In this document: piece by piece, positions 12,842-24,039 of the stretch | How the letters are laid out: each line of letters begins with the position of its first letter | Position numbering within the stretch: the first letter of the stretch is position 1 | DNA from: Lactarius indigo | Lineage: Eukaryota; Basidiomycota; Agaricomycetes; Russulales; Russulaceae | DNA length: 64,000 bases | Direction of reading: 5' to 3' | Assembly: GCA_025766275.1 (NCBI GenBank) | Contig: JAFKAC010000120.1 | Location: 62,001-126,000, forward strand | The notes under the pieces: generated by a model | What the model was told of the DNA's origin: nothing | Databases searched by the model: none | What the model saw: only the letters and a program-made list of their open reading frames with translations | Translations under genes and position numbers: made by a program

Positions 12842-14853
12842 TCAGACATCTTCCCGCTTGTCCATGTAGAAGCTCGGAAGCTGGTGCACCAGCTGCTCCA
12901 TGTACCAATACTTCGGCACTTCCTTCTTCTTTCCTTTACCCTTTTTCGACGCGCCACCGCCAGCGGCACCCGTCTCCGCCTCGGGACTGCGCACAATCTC
13001 CACCCAGATCGCGCCAAGGCCCATCCCCGCGACAAATACATCTGTCAGCTTAGGGTCAACCAGCACACCGATCTCGTCCTTCCACGGGCGATGCGCGACC
13101 ACAGGCACTTCGCCCTCTCCCACATCTTCCTCGTCCAGCACAGCTGCGCCGCGGCTCGTGCTCAGCACGGTCGGGGGCAACACGTCCGACCCAGTCTCGT
13201 ACGTGCGCGCATCGAGCCGCTCCCACGGCGCGAGTACGACGCGCGCAAAGCGGCACGCGAGATCCTCCTCGACCACCTCAGCTGCCGGTGCGTTCTGCGC
13301 GAGCAGGCGCGGGAGGCGCGGAGGCTCTACGCGCACGATGCGTCGCGTGGATTGCTCGACCACGCCCGTCGTGTGCGTCAGTGGAAGCGCGGTTGGGCCC
13401 AGCAGCGGTAGGAGCGTCGGCGGCTCTACGTCCCACGTCGGCAGCGCCTCGATGATCGACGGGAGGAGCTCGGACATAATAGGGTTGGGGATGTCGCCGT
13501 CTAAGGTGGCGTGCGCGCCTTCCCAACTCTCAGATGCACCCCAGCCTTCCAGGCCTTCTCCGTCCACGGCGGTGCCCCATCCGCCACCGACCAGTGGAGG
13601 ATTCGGCTCGGCCGCAATTTCGTCATCTGCGTCCGCGGACGCCACATTAGTTTTGTTGGGGGAACTCGGTTCTTGCACGTCGGCGTCAGGGCCATTCGAC
13701 TCGTCCAGCCTTTGTCGCTTCGGCCCAGGTTCAGCGATGCTGTCTGGGGATGGGTCCGCGGGGGGAACCCACTGGACTTGCATTGAACCCCACAGTCCCC
13801 GACAGCCATCGCTTAACGCGTCGGGAAGCGCACGGCCCATCTTCCAGGAATTGGGGAGTTCGAGACACGCGAGCTCGGTGACCTCGAGAGCACGCTTGAT
13901 GGGGCGTTCGTATTCGGGCTCGGGGAAGACGCGACTGCGGATAAGATAGCGCAGGAAGAAGGATACTAAGATGGGCGTGGCTTGGCAGCGTGGCTCCGAC
14001 CTGCAGTCGAGATAAACAACGCTACAGTAAAGGTGAGTGTGTGGATTACCAGACGAGACCCTTTTCACGGAAGTACGACGAGAAGAAAATCTTCATGCTC
14101 AATTCAGGGTCGTTCAGGAAGCTCTCCAGCCGTTTTTCCACGTCGTCCGTAGCTTGATCACCAGATGACCCAGCGTCGTCGTCGTCCATTTCACTGTCTT
14201 CCGATCGAGCATCGGCGTCGGGCACTGCGTCTTTGACCGGGCCAGGAACCTGCTGTAGCAAACCAAGATATATACGGAACTGTCAACGACGGTTAGGGGA
14301 ATTCATAAGGTCGGCTATATATTCAGCTTACGATGTCCCACACGTGTTGCACGCCGTGCTGAGCCGTCGGCCAAGTACGACCATTTTTGAAGTCAACGCC
14401 AGCCTGACAGAGGCGATCTACAGGAGTCTCGTTCCTGTTCGCACGGTATTAGCGTACAGTTACGGAAGGAAGACGGAAGGGCGAGCAAACAACGGACGCA
14501 TTGTAAGCGTTCCTCCTGACATCTTCGAGCTCTTCCCAGACCTCCCACCACATCTTGGGCCTTTCGGGGGCGACCTGCACCGTCTGCGCAGAGACGGCCT
14601 TTTTCTTCCGCTTTTTCTTCTTCTCTGTGTTGTCTGCGACGTGCTTCACGCGTAGCGCCACAGTGGGGATGCCCTGCCCGTCGAGCTCGGGCCCCGCCAG
14701 GCGGGGATCGTCATCATCATCGATCGGGACCCGGATCCCAGAGGGCCTGAATGCGGTGAAGGATGTGAGCGTGACGCCATCAGGAGGCGCCGGAAAGGGC
14801 GGAAATCGCAGCATCGTAGCTGATTCGAGTGTCAGCGCGGGTTCGCTCGCCAT
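12842..14853 (-). CDS. Arb1-like protein (putative Argonaute siRNA chaperone complex subunit)
   Basis: Four minus-strand exons: 14853-14498, 14434-14332, 14279-14050, 14000-12842, giving 615 aa with consistent phases. Layout: an N-terminal stretch starting RFPPFPAPPDGV; a Lys-rich basic block (KKKKRKKK, about 80-90); WWEVWEELEDVRRNAY; then PVDRLCQAGVDFKNGRTWP and HVWDIFRIYLGLL; an acidic spacer; and LSMKIFFSSYFREKGLVWSE followed by ATPILVSFFLRYLIRSRVFPE. The FFLRYL...PEYE-x-AL-x-TEL pattern recalls the fungal Arb1 family, known from the S. pombe ARC complex that holds duplex siRNA on Argonaute. That match is from memory of the family pattern and is moderate. The C-terminal half is acidic/Pro-rich and ends after a Lys-rich SKKGKGKKKEVPKYWYMEQL segment. 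The donor of intron 1 (GTCCGT) is non-standard but required by frame. It is otherwise a conserved fungal protein of unknown function. Confidence 0.6.
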
Positions 14854-16224
14854 GGTTGTAGTTGCAGTGGTGGTGGTGGTCAGCGTAGGTGTAGGAGATG
14901 TAGAAGAAGAGAGCTCGCTGGGCGTAGAGGGTTATTTGGAGTCCAGGATACGCTGCGGTACGCTGCGCATCGCGTGTTCAGGTTCGCCGCAGGTGGGCCT
15001 TCCAAAGACATTGCGGCCCGTACGGTGCGACCGGGGAAACGTTTACACACAGACTGGGGATATTTTATAGACGGAGTCGATCAACGGTCCAAAAAGAACA
15101 TTTAGAACCAGGCCTGATCGTCAGAATAAGCATCATGCATAACGAGATCTTTCAGGAGCTTTCTCCGTGGACGTGTGCCGGTGGTACGTACACTGCAATA
15201 TTGCCGTCAACCCTGCCATCCTTGTCTTTGTGAATCCTCGAAGGAGGTATCGAAAGGTGCCCAATGGATTCATTCGTTCGATACACAAGTACTGTATAAC
15301 CACGACCCTTGACGGCCCCTTGACTCCCCTTGAAGGGACGATGCTCCTCTCCTAGGAACCTTGCGCGGCGAAAGCTTGGCGGCAAATACCGAATATGCAC
15401 CGGTTCCCGGCTGGCCTGGCCCCGAATTTGTAGACTCTCACCCGGCGACGGCGGTGGCTGGGGCCTGGCACTTGGCACGCCCGGTGCCCCGTGCCCGTGC
15501 CAATGCCTTGGGAATTTCAGGCGCTTCGCTGACACCGCGAGATAAATAAACCTGAAAGTGCGCCGGTGCCTATCGCCGATCCGTGTCCAGCCGGGGTGTG
15601 CCTAAAGTGCGAAGCCCGCACTTGGGGCGAGGCACAAAGACAAATCCGTGGCGTTTTTCTCTTGATCTTTGCGAATGTGCACCGCGCGTCCATAACATAG
15701 CATCCCATTGGTCCTATGGTAGGTTAATGTTAATAGGTATTGCTACGCGCCCACATATCCCACTGCCGGCAGACTTGCTTGCGTACTTGGTGAGTTCTTT
15801 CCCTTGCAGGAACCTTACGGATAGGCCCTTGACAGGTCCACATGTAACTTGAACTTACCAATATTCATATCACCATATCATATATCTATCGCTATCTCTC
15901 CTTGTCTCGTGTCGGAAATATAAGGAGAGGAACGGTCGCGACATGCGACCCTTTGTCAATGACATTTTTCGTGCTAACCGGAAATGAAGATTGTGACACG
16001 AAGTTGATGACTGAAAGGCACGAATTGGATATTGAACGAAAGAGAGAGAATCTCTCGGCTTTTTGTCGTCTCCAGGTGCCATCACATGTATCCCAATTCG
16101 GTGCCTCTGCGCGCTAACGCATCCAGTCTGGGTTTATAAAAAGCCCCTTAAGCCCCAGAAGTTCACAGGTCAAAACACATCATCTCCCACCCATCCAAGC
16201 AGCCCACCCTAGACACATTTTAAC
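14854..16224. other. Intergenic region upstream of the Arb1-like and small secreted genes
   Basis: About 1.4 kb with no supportable gene. A (GTG)n run lies at 14867-14880 just upstream of the Arb1-like start. A TATA-like TTTATAAAAAG at about 16132-16142 sits 80-90 bp before the small secreted gene and is a plausible core promoter for it. Confidence 0.4.
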
Positions 16225-16541
16225 ATGCGCTTCTTCCTCGCACCTCTTTGCGCACTCTTGATGGCTGCCCTTGTGGTTGCAAGCCCGGTAAGGGGTCCTT
16301 GGTCTCCGTTTACCGAACCGATCACTCATTCCCACTTTATCCACAGATCTCCGAGGAGAACGTTAAGCGGGGAAAGGCTATCATCAAAAATTCAGACTTC
16401 AAGCGCACTGATTGAAGAGCTCTGTGGATGCAACACCCACGCTGATCATGTAAGTTGTCGGTGTCAACCTTTCTTTGATCAGAACACGGAGCTGACTATT
16501 ACCAGTCACCAACCGTTGCTGACTGGTCCATGTACGGTTGA
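16225..16541 (+). CDS. Small secreted peptide gene (model uncertain, possibly broken)
   Basis: Exon 1 (16225-16287) encodes a clear signal peptide, MRFFLAPLCALLMAALVVASP, followed by a good donor (GTAAGG). With the nearest acceptor (16346) the frame continues ISEENVKRGKAIIKNSDFKRTD and stops at 16415, giving only 43 aa with a KR dibasic site. However, a strong second intron (GTAAGT at 16450 to CTGACTATTACCAG at 16505) follows protein-like sequence in another frame (LIEELCGCNTHADH, then SPTVADWSMYG and a stop at 16541). Joining both requires an acceptor at 16395 that skips the KR segment, or a frameshift in exon 2. Either this is a very short secreted peptide, an alternatively spliced one, or a recent pseudogene. 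Function is unknown and no family is recognised. Confidence 0.4.
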
Positions 16542-18929
16542 GCTGAGGGACACTTATTATTTTGTACTCTCCACAATGAGATGTGTAGATATTATCGGAT
16601 CAGTTGCTGTGTTTCTGCTTGGGTTCGGACTTCCTTGATGCTATAGTTGTGAATAATAAATTAAATTAATATCTCTGTATTAGAGGGAGAAAGAAGAGAG
16701 CGAGACTATGTTACCCAAAGTCGACATGTGCCGAGTCCGAGTAGTCCGAGTTTCTTGTGGAGACTACAGTAGGGGATCAGACAAATGGCGGAAACGGTCA
16801 AAGGCGTATCACCGACAATCATGACCGCAGCAGCCGATCATAGTTGTCGATGCCCGAAGTGCCGAAGGCGAGACGCCCACTACGAATACCTCGTGTGCTA
16901 CACGAAGCTAGGACACTTCCCATCCCACCGGTAGAAAGGGCCAGCGGTGATCCAGACTGGTGCGGCTCATATCGGCATCGTCCCTCATGTATGCTGCGAG
17001 GCGACTCGGACTCTGCAAAAAAAAGCAGCAGCAGCCGCCCATCTGCGGACGGCAGTGATGCCTCCCCAAGGTTGCCTCGATGTCCGCCGTATAACTCCAC
17101 AGTCACCATGGGAAACGGAGATAGAGATGGCAGCGAGGAAGGAGCGTGCATACGTGCATGCTGGGGGAGGGGCACACACACCAGGTTGGCAACGTTTTGG
17201 GGTACGCATATTCTGCACAGAGTTGGCGTGGAAGCGGTCGGCTTGTCAAGCTCAATAAAAACACCGCGCGGTGACCCGGTGATGGGCGACTTGCCCCAGT
17301 GGTCAATCAAGGCCCCGATGGTGGGCGGGTATCCCACAGGGCGTCTCTTCGTTCGTCTATCAGGCTTGCGCCAGTCAAGGGGAAACTAGTCAATTGCCAC
17401 TTCTAAGAATACAGTGGTCAAACTAACTTTCGGGTCTATCTTTGTTGGGCATTTGTGACGGGGATTAGTGGGTGTAACCACCTGATATTACGATTAATTT
17501 CGTTGATTCCTGGACATAGTGAGGTCAGGATATTTCAGACTCCTCACTAAGAAATTGAGCGTTATCTCAACGAAGCTTGGCGCGGAAATCTTCGTCATAC
17601 CAGCATTCAAAGGTTGTACCGCCTGACCGACCCACATTCGATGTTGTTACGGAGCAAGTGACCGTGCTTATGGCATCGAGGGACTGTGGAGCTGATAACC
17701 TGACCTTGGCTGTCGGTCGAATACAACCCAACAGGGGTCAAAATCCGTGAAAATCCTGTTTCGACGTTTTTCATTTAGTCTGACAACAAATGCAGTATTC
17801 GGGAAAGAAGAAAAGTGTCGGCAGTGGGAAAGGAAGCTTCGCCGTGGGATCAGAGCGTGTGATCACCAACACTCTATTTCCCAGGTACCGGCCGCACTAC
17901 CGCCACTTTGCTATATATAGATGCAGGATCTTCGCATCAACAAATCCTCGTACGTCCCCCGTCCAATTAATTTTTTCTTTCACTCTCCCTGAAGTTGTGG
18001 GCTGGGACACTGTTGGGACGGATGCCCCTTCTTGTGGTCTAGACTAGGACTGTGGCTGAGAAAGGTCCCGGCCAAGCAGAAACTCCTGGTTCCTAAAATG
18101 TCATCTGTCCAAGCGAAGTTTGGTGCCCTTAATCAGACCCTCGCCCCGAACGGAAGGTATCGATTCATTGGATCTACTAAGGCACGATAAACAAAACACT
18201 CGCGGAACGAGTTCGCCTCGTGGCAGGGGGATTTCCCCAGAAGAACACGAGTTTGCGCACGGCAGAACGCGTTGGCCAACCTCCCTACTTGATCACCCGC
18301 AAAATAATCCCGAAATTGAGACCTAGAGCTTCGGGGTCTTCGTATCATGGTGCCGTGCCAACTCAGCTGGGGAGAAATAACCACCTCATCATTCACCACG
18401 TACAGCATATCCGGCACGGTACGGGTGCATTATGTGCTCACAGGGTACAACAGCAGGAATGGAACGCGACTTGCGGCGTCACAGTTTAGGCCCATTATAT
18501 GCATCACGATCCGCTGCTTGGTCGTCGGTTCTGTCGGCCATCGATCATGCCGACCCGACGAGAAGAACAGGACGTCCTTCTTGGGTACCGTAGTTAAAGT
18601 CAAGTCGTTAACTCCTCGAAGTAGTATCCCCGGCGTGTATACCATTGGCTCAGGCTAGGCTACTAGATTATCATCGATCATCGTCCGCAAGGGTTTACCT
18701 CAAGCTATGGTGCCGTACTGGGGTTCTGCGAAAGTCCGATCGGTCTTCTTCGGTAGTATGGCGCACTTCGACTGGGAACAGCCAATATGCACATATAGAA
18801 CTGTCTTTGGATAGTACCGACAATGATCTAATAATGAAGCGGTGACGGACCCGACGTACCTATCAGCGGTACCACCGTGACTCCGAGGCGGGTCAATGTC
18901 AGCTGCGGGGCCCGAGTGAGGGGATACTA
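16542..18929. other. Gene-poor region
   Basis: The stretch just after 16638 is A/T rich (GAATAATAAATTAAATTAATAT) and may serve as 3' processing sequence. Overlapping open frames of 172-181 codons on both strands at 16819-17389 are near chance length and mirror each other, so neither is called. Nothing else is identifiable up to the transposable element. Confidence 0.35.
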
Positions 18930-19612
18930 CAGTCATTCATGGCTCAATGGAACATCGGGGTCAATGGACCAAACGACTCTGATGACCACATTTTTTGTCA
19001 AATCACTTCAGAATTTTTGTAATATCCTACATATAGCTACTGTGCACGTACCTCCAAGTTTTTATAGAGGTGTAATGAGCAAAGGTTGCAGGAGACCCAT
19101 TTCTCGAAATTTTGGGCAAAATCCAAAATTTGATGAACAAATACTGACAGGAAATGCTCATATTTTTTCCAACTTTTCATGGCCATATACAAATTATATG
19201 GTACACAGTAGACTTCAGGTAGTTATTTTGACAATAGCTACATGGGATCAAAGGGTGTTCGCAGAAGAGTACTGAATGAGTGATTTGGAGAGTCACACTG
19301 GTGACATCACTGTGATGTCTTCCCAATCGGGAAGTCAGGAATGGCCGTGGAAGATCGTGATTGGGGCCCCTCAATTAGGAAAGTCACGGTCAATGTGACT
19401 GGTCCATTGACCCAGTTTTAGCTGATAAGGACTTTTTTCGCTGATTCTTCAATTGGGTTGTTCAACACCACCCGATAACAGTTTTTAGGTGCTCAATAGG
19501 TAGTTTACTTGCATGACTATAATTATGTCTATTAGGATTGACTCGTTGTCCACTAAAACAAGTTTCCGAAGGTCAACAATTTTTGAGTGGTCCAAAGAGC
19601 CATGAATGACTG
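18930..19612. mobile_element. Non-autonomous TA-flanked TIR element (Tc1/mariner-type, MITE-like)
   Basis: The left end reads TA|CAGTCATTCATGGCTC and the right end is its exact reverse complement, GAGCCATGAATGACTG|TA. This gives 16 bp perfect terminal inverted repeats (longer with mismatches) flanked by TA on both sides, at 18928-18929 and 19613-19614. TA target duplication and a CAGT-type terminus are hallmarks of the Tc1/mariner superfamily. The 683 bp interior is more A/T rich than its surroundings and has no transposase frame (longest frame 132 codons, no DDE signature), so it depends on an enzyme made elsewhere. A second inverted pair lies inside: GGGTCAATGGACCA at 18958-18971 and its complement at 19400-19413. 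The segment 19290-19380 holds several short palindromes (GTCACACTGGTGAC, CATCACTGTGATG, CTTCCCAATCGGGAAG), so the single strand could fold strongly. Confidence 0.85.
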
Positions 19613-19614
19613 TA

Positions 19615-22542
19615 GCACACGTGTTGGGGGGCTGTTGATTTATTTCTCGCTGCGCTGCCAAGCCCGCTCTTTCTCACTACCTACCCACGGCAATCCCGGT
19701 CCCGGAAAAAGGGAAAGTCACCGTGCATTCAAGGATGTCCCACCGGCATCTACTACAATCAAAGAATGTTTTTCTTTTTTTTAAAAAAAAATCTCGGGCG
19801 ATAGCGCGGGTGGTTGGTATTCTTTGCTGTGTCTTCAGTGAGTCTTTCGCTTTGAGCGGATGGTCTTCTCGCAGTACAGGACTCGAGAGAGGCGACAATT
19901 AGAAGTTTCGGGTATTGATACGATGTCTCCTTGAGGTACGTACCATGTTTTTTGCCGTCTGCCTGCGTACTTCCAATCTCGTTATGGTCGTCCTAGTGTC
20001 CCAAAACCAGCGTATCGTGTCCTCTTGTCGGCCACTATCCATTCTCGTCGCGCTGATATGAACCATTCGCACCAGAGTGTAGATGGCCATCGTTCTGAGA
20101 GCCGACGAGGACGAGCGAGAGCCAAGAGGGGTATAGAATTTAGCTGGTCGCAAACGCGTGTATGAGTCGAGATTGATTGATATGATTGAAGCACCCAAAG
20201 CTTACCCAAGAAGGGTTCAGAAAGAGAAGACAGGCCGATAATTCTACAAAACAAGTCTCGAGTCGTTATAGACACGAGTATAGCCAATAACAGGGGAATA
20301 GATCTCGACACGGGGGGCTCAGCAGAGTGAGAGCGGCCATAAAAGGGCGAAGGTGCGCAATATCGTGGTGGCAGAAGGGAGTCAGTGAGTCAGACCTGAA
20401 AGCGGAGGTGGTAATTGGCGCTGAGTCGTGGCTTATTACGCATCTCCCTTGTAAGGAAGGCGTGCCAACAGGTTCTCATGGCGGGCACGATGCATGCAGG
20501 AATTGGTATGGTGGTATCGTGCAAGCCAGCGTGCAGCTAGAGTGCAGGGCGACGATGGAGGCCTTGAACGCGGGGTGGTATACGCAAAAGACGGATAGCG
20601 GTTGCAACGTTGTGGGGTACGCACGCCCTTAATGCTACTAGGCGTGGGATGCGGTGGTAGTCGTTGAGGCAGCTGCGTTGCTCCACGTGGGAAAACAAGA
20701 CTTCATTCGAAGGGAGGGGAGGATAGCGCCAGTTATACATGACTGAGTCCGAGTCCGAGTTTGGTTCACAAAGACGGAGAGTTCTTTCCCCCCAACTGCT
20801 TTACGGCGCAGTTCTCCTTGCTTCTTCCGCCGTTGGGCCTGTTAAGGCGTTGGCACGGACGTTATAGTGACTTGGGGCAATCTGGTACCCGTGAATGAGC
20901 TACGCAATTAACTGGGGTCGCCCTGCCCATTTGCGGAGAGGGTATGCGCATGCATGGTGAGAATATCCTGTACGAAAGATAACACCAATTAGGTGGGGCT
21001 CGCTCTCGCGAAGGCTAGCGTCCCCGAGACGGGATACGAAATCAAGATTTCTGACCACTGGCAACAAACGAAAATGGAATGTCGCACAAGCAAACCCTGC
21101 TGGAAAGGTGCAGATGGCTTACAGGACGCACGACAAAGTCTTCCTAAAACGAAAACACGTCATCGTTCTCAAGTACCAGCGCTTGCGTATTGTGGGCTGG
21201 CGGTGAGTACCGGTCAGTTATGACTGTCCGTCGCCTCTCTCCAGCAAGCTGGCAAGAGTCTCTCAGGCTCCTCGAGTTCCCGGCAGGCCTGTACCAAAAC
21301 ACATCTGATCCCATCTGCGCACGCATTTTGATCCCCGCGGTCTCCGACAACATCGTCACGACTTTCTTCGCGTTCTTCCTATACAGCGCGGAGCCGGGCC
21401 CAGCTTCGGCTACTCTGAGGGACCTGCGGACGCCGCTCCAGGGTTCGGGCTTGGCGGCCAGTGGTCGGATGCATCGAGCTCATGCTACGGCACATTGGGA
21501 ACTTTGCAGAAGCGCGCGAACGGCGAGGTCATTAAAGAAAAGGCGGCAGTATCAGAGGTACTTGAAGGGCCGCCCCAGTTGGCCAGCGACACTCGACGAG
21601 GGGCGTTTACAATGGAACCACGCGGAAAAGGGTTTTACTCTCAAAGACCCCAGACGGGGCTCACTCGCAGAGATTATAACTGGAACTGGGAAAGAACTGC
21701 ATTGTGTTTCGCCTATCGTACGACGATTGACCCCTGGTTGCCGTTGGCGTGATGACGAAGCGAAGTTCAGTACCACCCCAACTTACGTTCTTAGACACGG
21801 GTCAAACACATTGCCTGTGTTGTCATGGTGCACATCCCCCAGAGCCGGACAGCTTTCAAATCGGGCTTTCGAAGACCAGCTTAGGTTAAGTCGTACGACC
21901 GACGTTACCGGAGCTCCGGTATTTGCCGCCTCGACTCGGTCCTTAGTAGGATCGAAAGTTGCATCACTACTTTTGACCAGGACTATGCCGCGGACGTGCG
22001 GTTTGTAAGATACAGTAAATGCGCGATGACCGAGAAAGTCGACTCGGAGTTGTGCTGCGTGAACTTGAAACGCGGATGGGATCGAGCCTGAGGGCGCTCC
22101 AAGGAGCGCTCGCTCGATCAACCCGTAACACGGCGGTCAGTGGCCTCGGCACTTTGCTGGATCCAGTTCCTTTTTCTTTCTGTGCCAACAGCTGATAGCT
22201 ACCACCACTCGCTATTACCCACTAGTCGCCTTAGCGAACACACCATGAACAACCCGTTGTATGATGACGTAGTCGAAGGTGTGCACCCAGCACTGCCGCA
22301 CCGTCATGTAGGCGATGAGTCAAGCAACCACGAGAGCATGGGCGCCAGTTCGGGTTCTCCGGAGCCAGCTAGAGGTATGTTTTTCGGCGGGTGCTCTTGA
22401 CCACACGGTGCACCTACTCGATTCCGGCTGTTTTTCCCTAGGGCGCTCGACCAAGTGCCATAACGGCAAGACAGGAACAGGAAACGTATATGGCCAACGC
22501 ACCTCTCCTTTCGACCGCATCTACCCCCTGCCCTCGACTCCC
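19615..22542. other. Intergenic region with one unusually long unassigned frame
   Basis: A T-run followed by an A-run occurs near 19770-19790. An open frame at 21190-22008 (plus, 272 codons) is longer than expected by chance but its translation resembles no family I know and lacks clear domains. A second frame through the same place (ending 21752) gives a Gly-rich, more protein-like segment around GAGPSFGYSEGP. A GTGAGT donor near 21203 suggests an intron. A decayed or poorly modelled gene between about 20990 and 22010 is possible, but I cannot choose a frame. Confidence 0.3.
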
Positions 22543-24039
22543 ATGACCAGGAGGAAGATGAGGTCGAGCAAGTCGCTCTTGGTCGCCTGTCTCCCCATAT
22601 TCGCAAGCCTCGCGTCTGCCCAGCTCATCTATCCGAACTGTAGTGCGGGGTGGGAATGGGTACGTTCTTCCTAGGATTTGTCCATTCAATCGACTGATTG
22701 AGGCCACCATTCCAAGTCCTACAACAGCCTGGGTCAAAACTCTTGCAACGTTGCGGCATATTTGGAGGCGACATGTGGCAGTGGGCGTACGTTTTCTCAC
22801 CACCTGACTCCCCCTTCGAACTAAATGTCATCCCATTCTGGGTACTTTCATCGATTCCCACCGCACACGCCCACAGTGTTCGAAATCGACCCGCTACCGC
22901 AGGGTTCGCAATACCGTGGCCCTGACGTTAATCGCAGCACCTTGTGCGAGTGCAATTCTGTCGTCTACTCGCTCGTCAGTGCCTGTGGTGCTTGTCAAGG
23001 ATCCACGCAGTGGGTACCGTATGTATTCTACCTGTCTGTGTGCAAGTTTGCGCCGTTAAGATGACGTTATACCAGGTGGTCTCAATGGATCATCAACTGC
23101 TCCGTTGTGTCTACAGATGGAACGTGGGTCTTTTCGATGTTCTTGATTTGACCGCGTCACCGCTTGTCTTACTCTTTCCCTTGCCTCTGTTACTCGTACT
23201 AGGTATCCAAATTCTATTCCAACCGGGACGCGGATACCTCACTGGGCATATCTCAAGGTGTCGGTACGTACGAATTGTTATCTTGGCACTGGGGTTTTGA
23301 TCTCATATTTCTCCTTTTGGAATCACTCAGACTGCTGATACCTGGAACGCCACCGCAGCACAAAGCGCTGGTGGTAAGCCGAAAAATGGTGGCGCCAAAG
23401 AAACTTCTAACTTTTTTTTTCTTTGATTTTCTTTGTGCCAAGATACACCCGAGGGCACAGCAACACCGGCCTCATCATCCACATCGGTGCCAGGCTCTTC
23501 TACGAGCCCAAGCTCTAGCTCAAACAAAAGCAGCTCGAATACGGGCGCGATCGCCGGCGGTGTCGTGGGCGGTGTCGTAGGGGCTACAGTGCTGGTCGGC
23601 CTCATTATCTGGTACATCCGACGCCGCCGATGGCGCACAGTTGCACGACCCTCGCCATTCATGACCGACGGACCGCATATGGCTGCAGCTTTTGGTCTTC
23701 AAGATCCGGGCACCTCCACGTCAATGCCCAAATACTACGTGCGTGTTATTAGTATCTAGGCGCTCTTCATCAGACCTTCCCATTCCCTCCCTTCCCCTAT
23801 CTCCATTTTCTTCTTTTTCCGTGAATTTGTTGTTTTCGTCATGGCAGCGTTTTGATGTGGCCCGGTGCTGACATAAGCCTACAAACAAGGATCCATCCGA
23901 CCCAAGCACGTTCCCGCCGTCACTCATGTCGGGCTCGGCGACCGTAATCCAGACCACGCCTGGCAGCGAACAAGCTCACGGCACTTCGACGCCGCCATTA
24001 TCTGATAGGAGCCGGTACAATGGCCTACCGCTTGTCTGA
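22543..24039 (+). CDS. Single-pass membrane protein with Cys-rich ectodomain and Ser-rich stalk
   Basis: Eight exons: 22543-22659, 22717-22786, 22877-23018, 23076-23123, 23203-23263, 23331-23373, 23443-23738, 23890-24039, giving 308 aa with all phases matching. A signal peptide (SKSLLVACLPIFASLASA) is followed by a Cys-containing ectodomain: SYNSLGQNSCNVAAYLEATC, LCECNSVVYSLVSACGACQ, WSQWIINCS and IPTGTRIPHWAYLKV. Then come a Ser/Thr-rich stalk (about 165-193), a transmembrane helix rich in Gly/Val (about 196-219, ending LIIWYI) and an RRRR stop-transfer anchor. The cytoplasmic tail ends YNGLPLV. This architecture, with CxC...YSL-x-SAC-x-x-CQ and a GLPxx end, recurs in large families of basidiomycete membrane proteins of unknown function. 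It probably acts at the plasma membrane or cell wall. The start could also be the in-frame ATG at 22558. Confidence 0.85.

Noticed and set aside
12900..13949. 349-codon open frame on the plus strand (and another of 279 codons at 12572-13411)
   Set aside because: Both lie antisense to the Arb1-like and GPN2 coding exons. Their Ser/Arg/Pro-rich translation is the reverse-frame shadow of GC-rich codons, and the minus-strand models splice cleanly.
16819..17389. Overlapping 172- and 181-codon frames on opposite strands
   Set aside because: Mirror-image frames of near-chance length with no domain or intron logic; neither could be preferred.
16720..20770. GAGTCCGAGT motifs near 16730 and 20750 as possible ends of a larger element
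   Set aside because: The motifs are short and simple, in the same orientation, and no longer similarity surrounds them, so LTRs or TIRs are not supported.
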